Part shown: positions 43,776 through 45,056 of the stretch, in pieces
Layout of the letters: every line of letters begins with the position of its first letter
Numbering within the stretch: the stretch's first letter is position 1
Source: JBAXTZ01 sp041666525
GTDB taxonomy: Bacteria; Bacillota; Negativicutes; JBAXTZ01
Assembly: GCA_041666525.1 (NCBI GenBank)
Contig: JBAYGT010000017.1
Coordinates: 1 to 45,056, forward strand
Length of the DNA: 45,056 nt
Reading direction: 5' to 3'
Translations under genes and position numbers: made by a program
Notes under the pieces: model-generated
What the model saw: only the letters and a program-made list of their open reading frames with translations
Told to the model about the DNA's origin: nothing
The model's database searches: none

Positions 43776-43781
43776 TATAAT
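43776..43781 (+). promoter_or_regulatory. Extended -10 promoter of the nitronate monooxygenase gene
   Basis: Perfect TATAAT preceded by TGG (TGn extended -10), 48 bases before the start codon. The -35 region (TTCTTC) is poor, as expected for extended -10 promoters. Confidence 0.6.
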
Positions 43782-43829
43782 GTACTCAGTTTTTTGAAAT
43801 CACCATTTTATAGAAAAATTTGAGGAAAA

Positions 43830-44915
43830 ATGATGACCAGCAGTATTTTAGGCGAGTTAAAAATCGGAAACCTGACCGCCCGCTTGCCGATAATCCAGGG
43901 CGGCATGGGTATCGGTGTGTCTTTGTCCGGATTGGCGGCAGCCGTTGCCAACGAAGGCGGCATCGGAATTATTGCTGCTGCAGGTATTGGTACGTTGGAA
44001 AGCGATTATTCAACAAACTGGTTTGAAGCTAACAGCCGGGCGTTGAAACGGGAAATCAACAAGGCTCGTGAGTTAACCAAGGGAATTATCGGCGTAAATA
44101 TCATGGTTGCGCTCTCCGACTATGTCGATCTGGTAAAAACCGCTATCGCCGAAAAAATCGATATCATTTTTTCCGGTGCCGGGATGCCGCTTGATTTGCC
44201 ATCATTTTTACACGAGGGCGATCAGACCAAACTGGTGCCGATTGTTTCCTCAGCCCGTGCAGCCGGTCTTATCTGCAAAAAATGGTTGGATAAATTCAAC
44301 TATTTGCCGGACGCAATAGTAGTGGAAGGCCCAAGAGCCGGCGGCCATCTTGGCTTTAAGGAAGACCAGCTTAACGACCCGGCTTTTTCTTTGGAAAAAC
44401 TGGTTACCGACGTTATCAATACCGTTAAGCCCTATATTGACAAATATCTGAAACCGATTCCCGTCATTGCCGCGGGCGGCATTTACACCGGAGCGGACAT
44501 TCGCAAGTTTTTGCAACTGGGCGCGTCCGGTGTGCAGATGGCAACCCGTTTTGTTACAACGCATGAATGTGATGCGTCAACCAAATTTAAGCAGGCCTAT
44601 ATTGACGCCAGGCAAGACGATATTATTATTATCAAAAGCCCGGTCGGAATGCCGGGACGCGCCATTCGCAGCCCCTTTACTGATTCAGTAAGCAGCGGTA
44701 CAAAAGTTCCCTACCATTGTTCCAGTCACTGCCTCAAAACCTGCGACAACGTCCACAGCCCCTATTGCATAACCTGGGCGTTAGTCAGCGCCAAACGCGG
44801 CGATTTTAACCACGGTTTCGCCTTCGCCGGTGAAAATGCCTGGCGCGCGACCGAAATTGTTTCGGTTAAACAAGTAGTGGACAACATTAAGGCCGAATAC
44901 CGCGAGCTAGCCTAA
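43830..44915 (+). CDS. Nitronate monooxygenase / 2-nitropropane dioxygenase-like flavoprotein
   Basis: 361 residues; GAGG lies 5 bases before the first of two ATGs. FMN-binding TIM barrel: PIIQGGMGIGVSLSGLAAAV at the start, IIFSGAGMP, VEGPRAGGHLG (~residue 167) with the catalytic-type histidine, IPVIAAGGIYTGADIRKFL and GASGVQMATRFV. The C-terminal ~70 residues contain CSSHCLKTCDNVHSPYC, a five-cysteine cluster that I associate with clostridial and Negativicutes members. It oxidises nitronates or acts as an uncharacterised flavin oxidoreductase; FabK is a related alternative, but there is no fab context. Single-gene unit with its own promoter and terminator. Confidence 0.9.
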   Translation: MMTSSILGELKIGNLTARLPIIQGGMGIGVSLSGLAAAVANEGGIGIIAAAGIGTLESDYSTNWFEANSRALKREINKARELTKGIIGVNIMVALSDYVDLVKTAIAEKIDIIFSGAGMPLDLPSFLHEGDQTKLVPIVSSARAAGLICKKWLDKFNYLPDAIVVEGPRAGGHLGFKEDQLNDPAFSLEKLVTDVINTVKPYIDKYLKPIPVIAAGGIYTGADIRKFLQLGASGVQMATRFVTTHECDASTKFKQAYIDARQDDIIIIKSPVGMPGRAIRSPFTDSVSSGTKVPYHCSSHCLKTCDNVHSPYCITWALVSAKRGDFNHGFAFAGENAWRATEIVSVKQVVDNIKAEYRELA

Positions 44916-45005
44916 CCCAATCGAATATTAAACAAAAAGGGGCTGTGTAAAAAGCCGTAGCGCAATAACGATACAAAAGAATACAAAACACAAAACCAAG
45001 GAAAG

Positions 45006-45049
45006 CCGGTTAGTAGCGCTGAAAAGAAGAGCGATACTAACCGGTTTTT
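45006..45049 (+). terminator. Terminator downstream of the nitronate monooxygenase gene
   Basis: 15-bp stem with one mismatch (CCGGTTAGTAGCGCT at 45006-45020 with its partner at 45030-45044), 9-base loop, then TTTTT. It lies 90 bases after the stop. The stretch 44930-45005 before it (GGGGCTGTGTAAAAAGCC and A-rich sequence) holds nothing else I can name. Confidence 0.75.
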
Positions 45050-45056
45050 GGTATAA

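Noticed and set aside
44936..45056. GGGGCTGTGTAAAAAGCC near the right edge, resembling the terminal repeat of some Firmicute insertion sequences
   Set aside because: No transposase, no partner repeat and no target duplication is visible in the window; the nearby hairpin with T-run is sufficiently explained as a terminator.

Overview
The window reads as chromosomal DNA of an anaerobe-like bacterium with an outer membrane. A giant two-partner-secretion adhesin and a type I export system with periplasmic adaptors point to a diderm cell. DegV, the codon style, the strong purine-rich ribosome sites and the form of the nitronate monooxygenase point to Firmicutes. Together these suggest a Negativicutes-type (diderm Firmicute) host; this is inference, because there is no rRNA in the window. 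A perfect consensus parS site (15972-15987) suggests that the locus lies in the origin-proximal part of the chromosome. No tRNA, rRNA, CRISPR array or complete insertion sequence was seen.

Layout. 1-10506 (minus): the N-terminal ~3500 codons of an enormous filamentous-haemagglutinin/GLUG-repeat exoprotein that runs off the left edge, with a clear promoter and a small upstream ORF. 10834-15863: a secreted beta-lactamase-fold serine hydrolase, a periplasmic TPR plus WD40 protein and a eukaryote-like histidine acid phosphatase. 15883-16000: a long hairpin and parS. 16022-20325 (minus): operon feoA-feoB followed by two FUSC-like membrane proteins. 20509-21348: degV. 21554-26311 (minus): operon of an exported alpha/beta hydrolase, two GNAT acetyltransferases and glycogen phosphorylase.

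26493-36444 is the most unusual part. It is a double-glycine peptide/protein export island: a C39-peptidase ABC exporter, a second peptidase-less NHLM-type ABC protein, an HlyD-type secretion protein, a second membrane-fusion adaptor and a PstS-like lipoprotein. These are followed in the same direction by three small genes whose products all carry a canonical 21-22 residue double-glycine leader. One of the three cargos looks like a RebB (R-body subunit) protein. No modification enzyme is visible. Divergently lie an OmpR-type regulator with a degenerate receiver domain and a Nif11-like small protein. I propose that this island exports unmodified small proteins, among them an R-body-type subunit, across the envelope.

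36522-39843 (minus) is a lysine/diaminopimelate operon, dapB - class IV aminotransferase - dapA - dapD. The aminotransferase is a candidate for the missing succinyl-DAP aminotransferase step. Next to it, 40044-43555 (minus) is cadBA: lysine/cadaverine antiporter and inducible-type lysine decarboxylase. A nitronate monooxygenase gene with a terminator ends the window.
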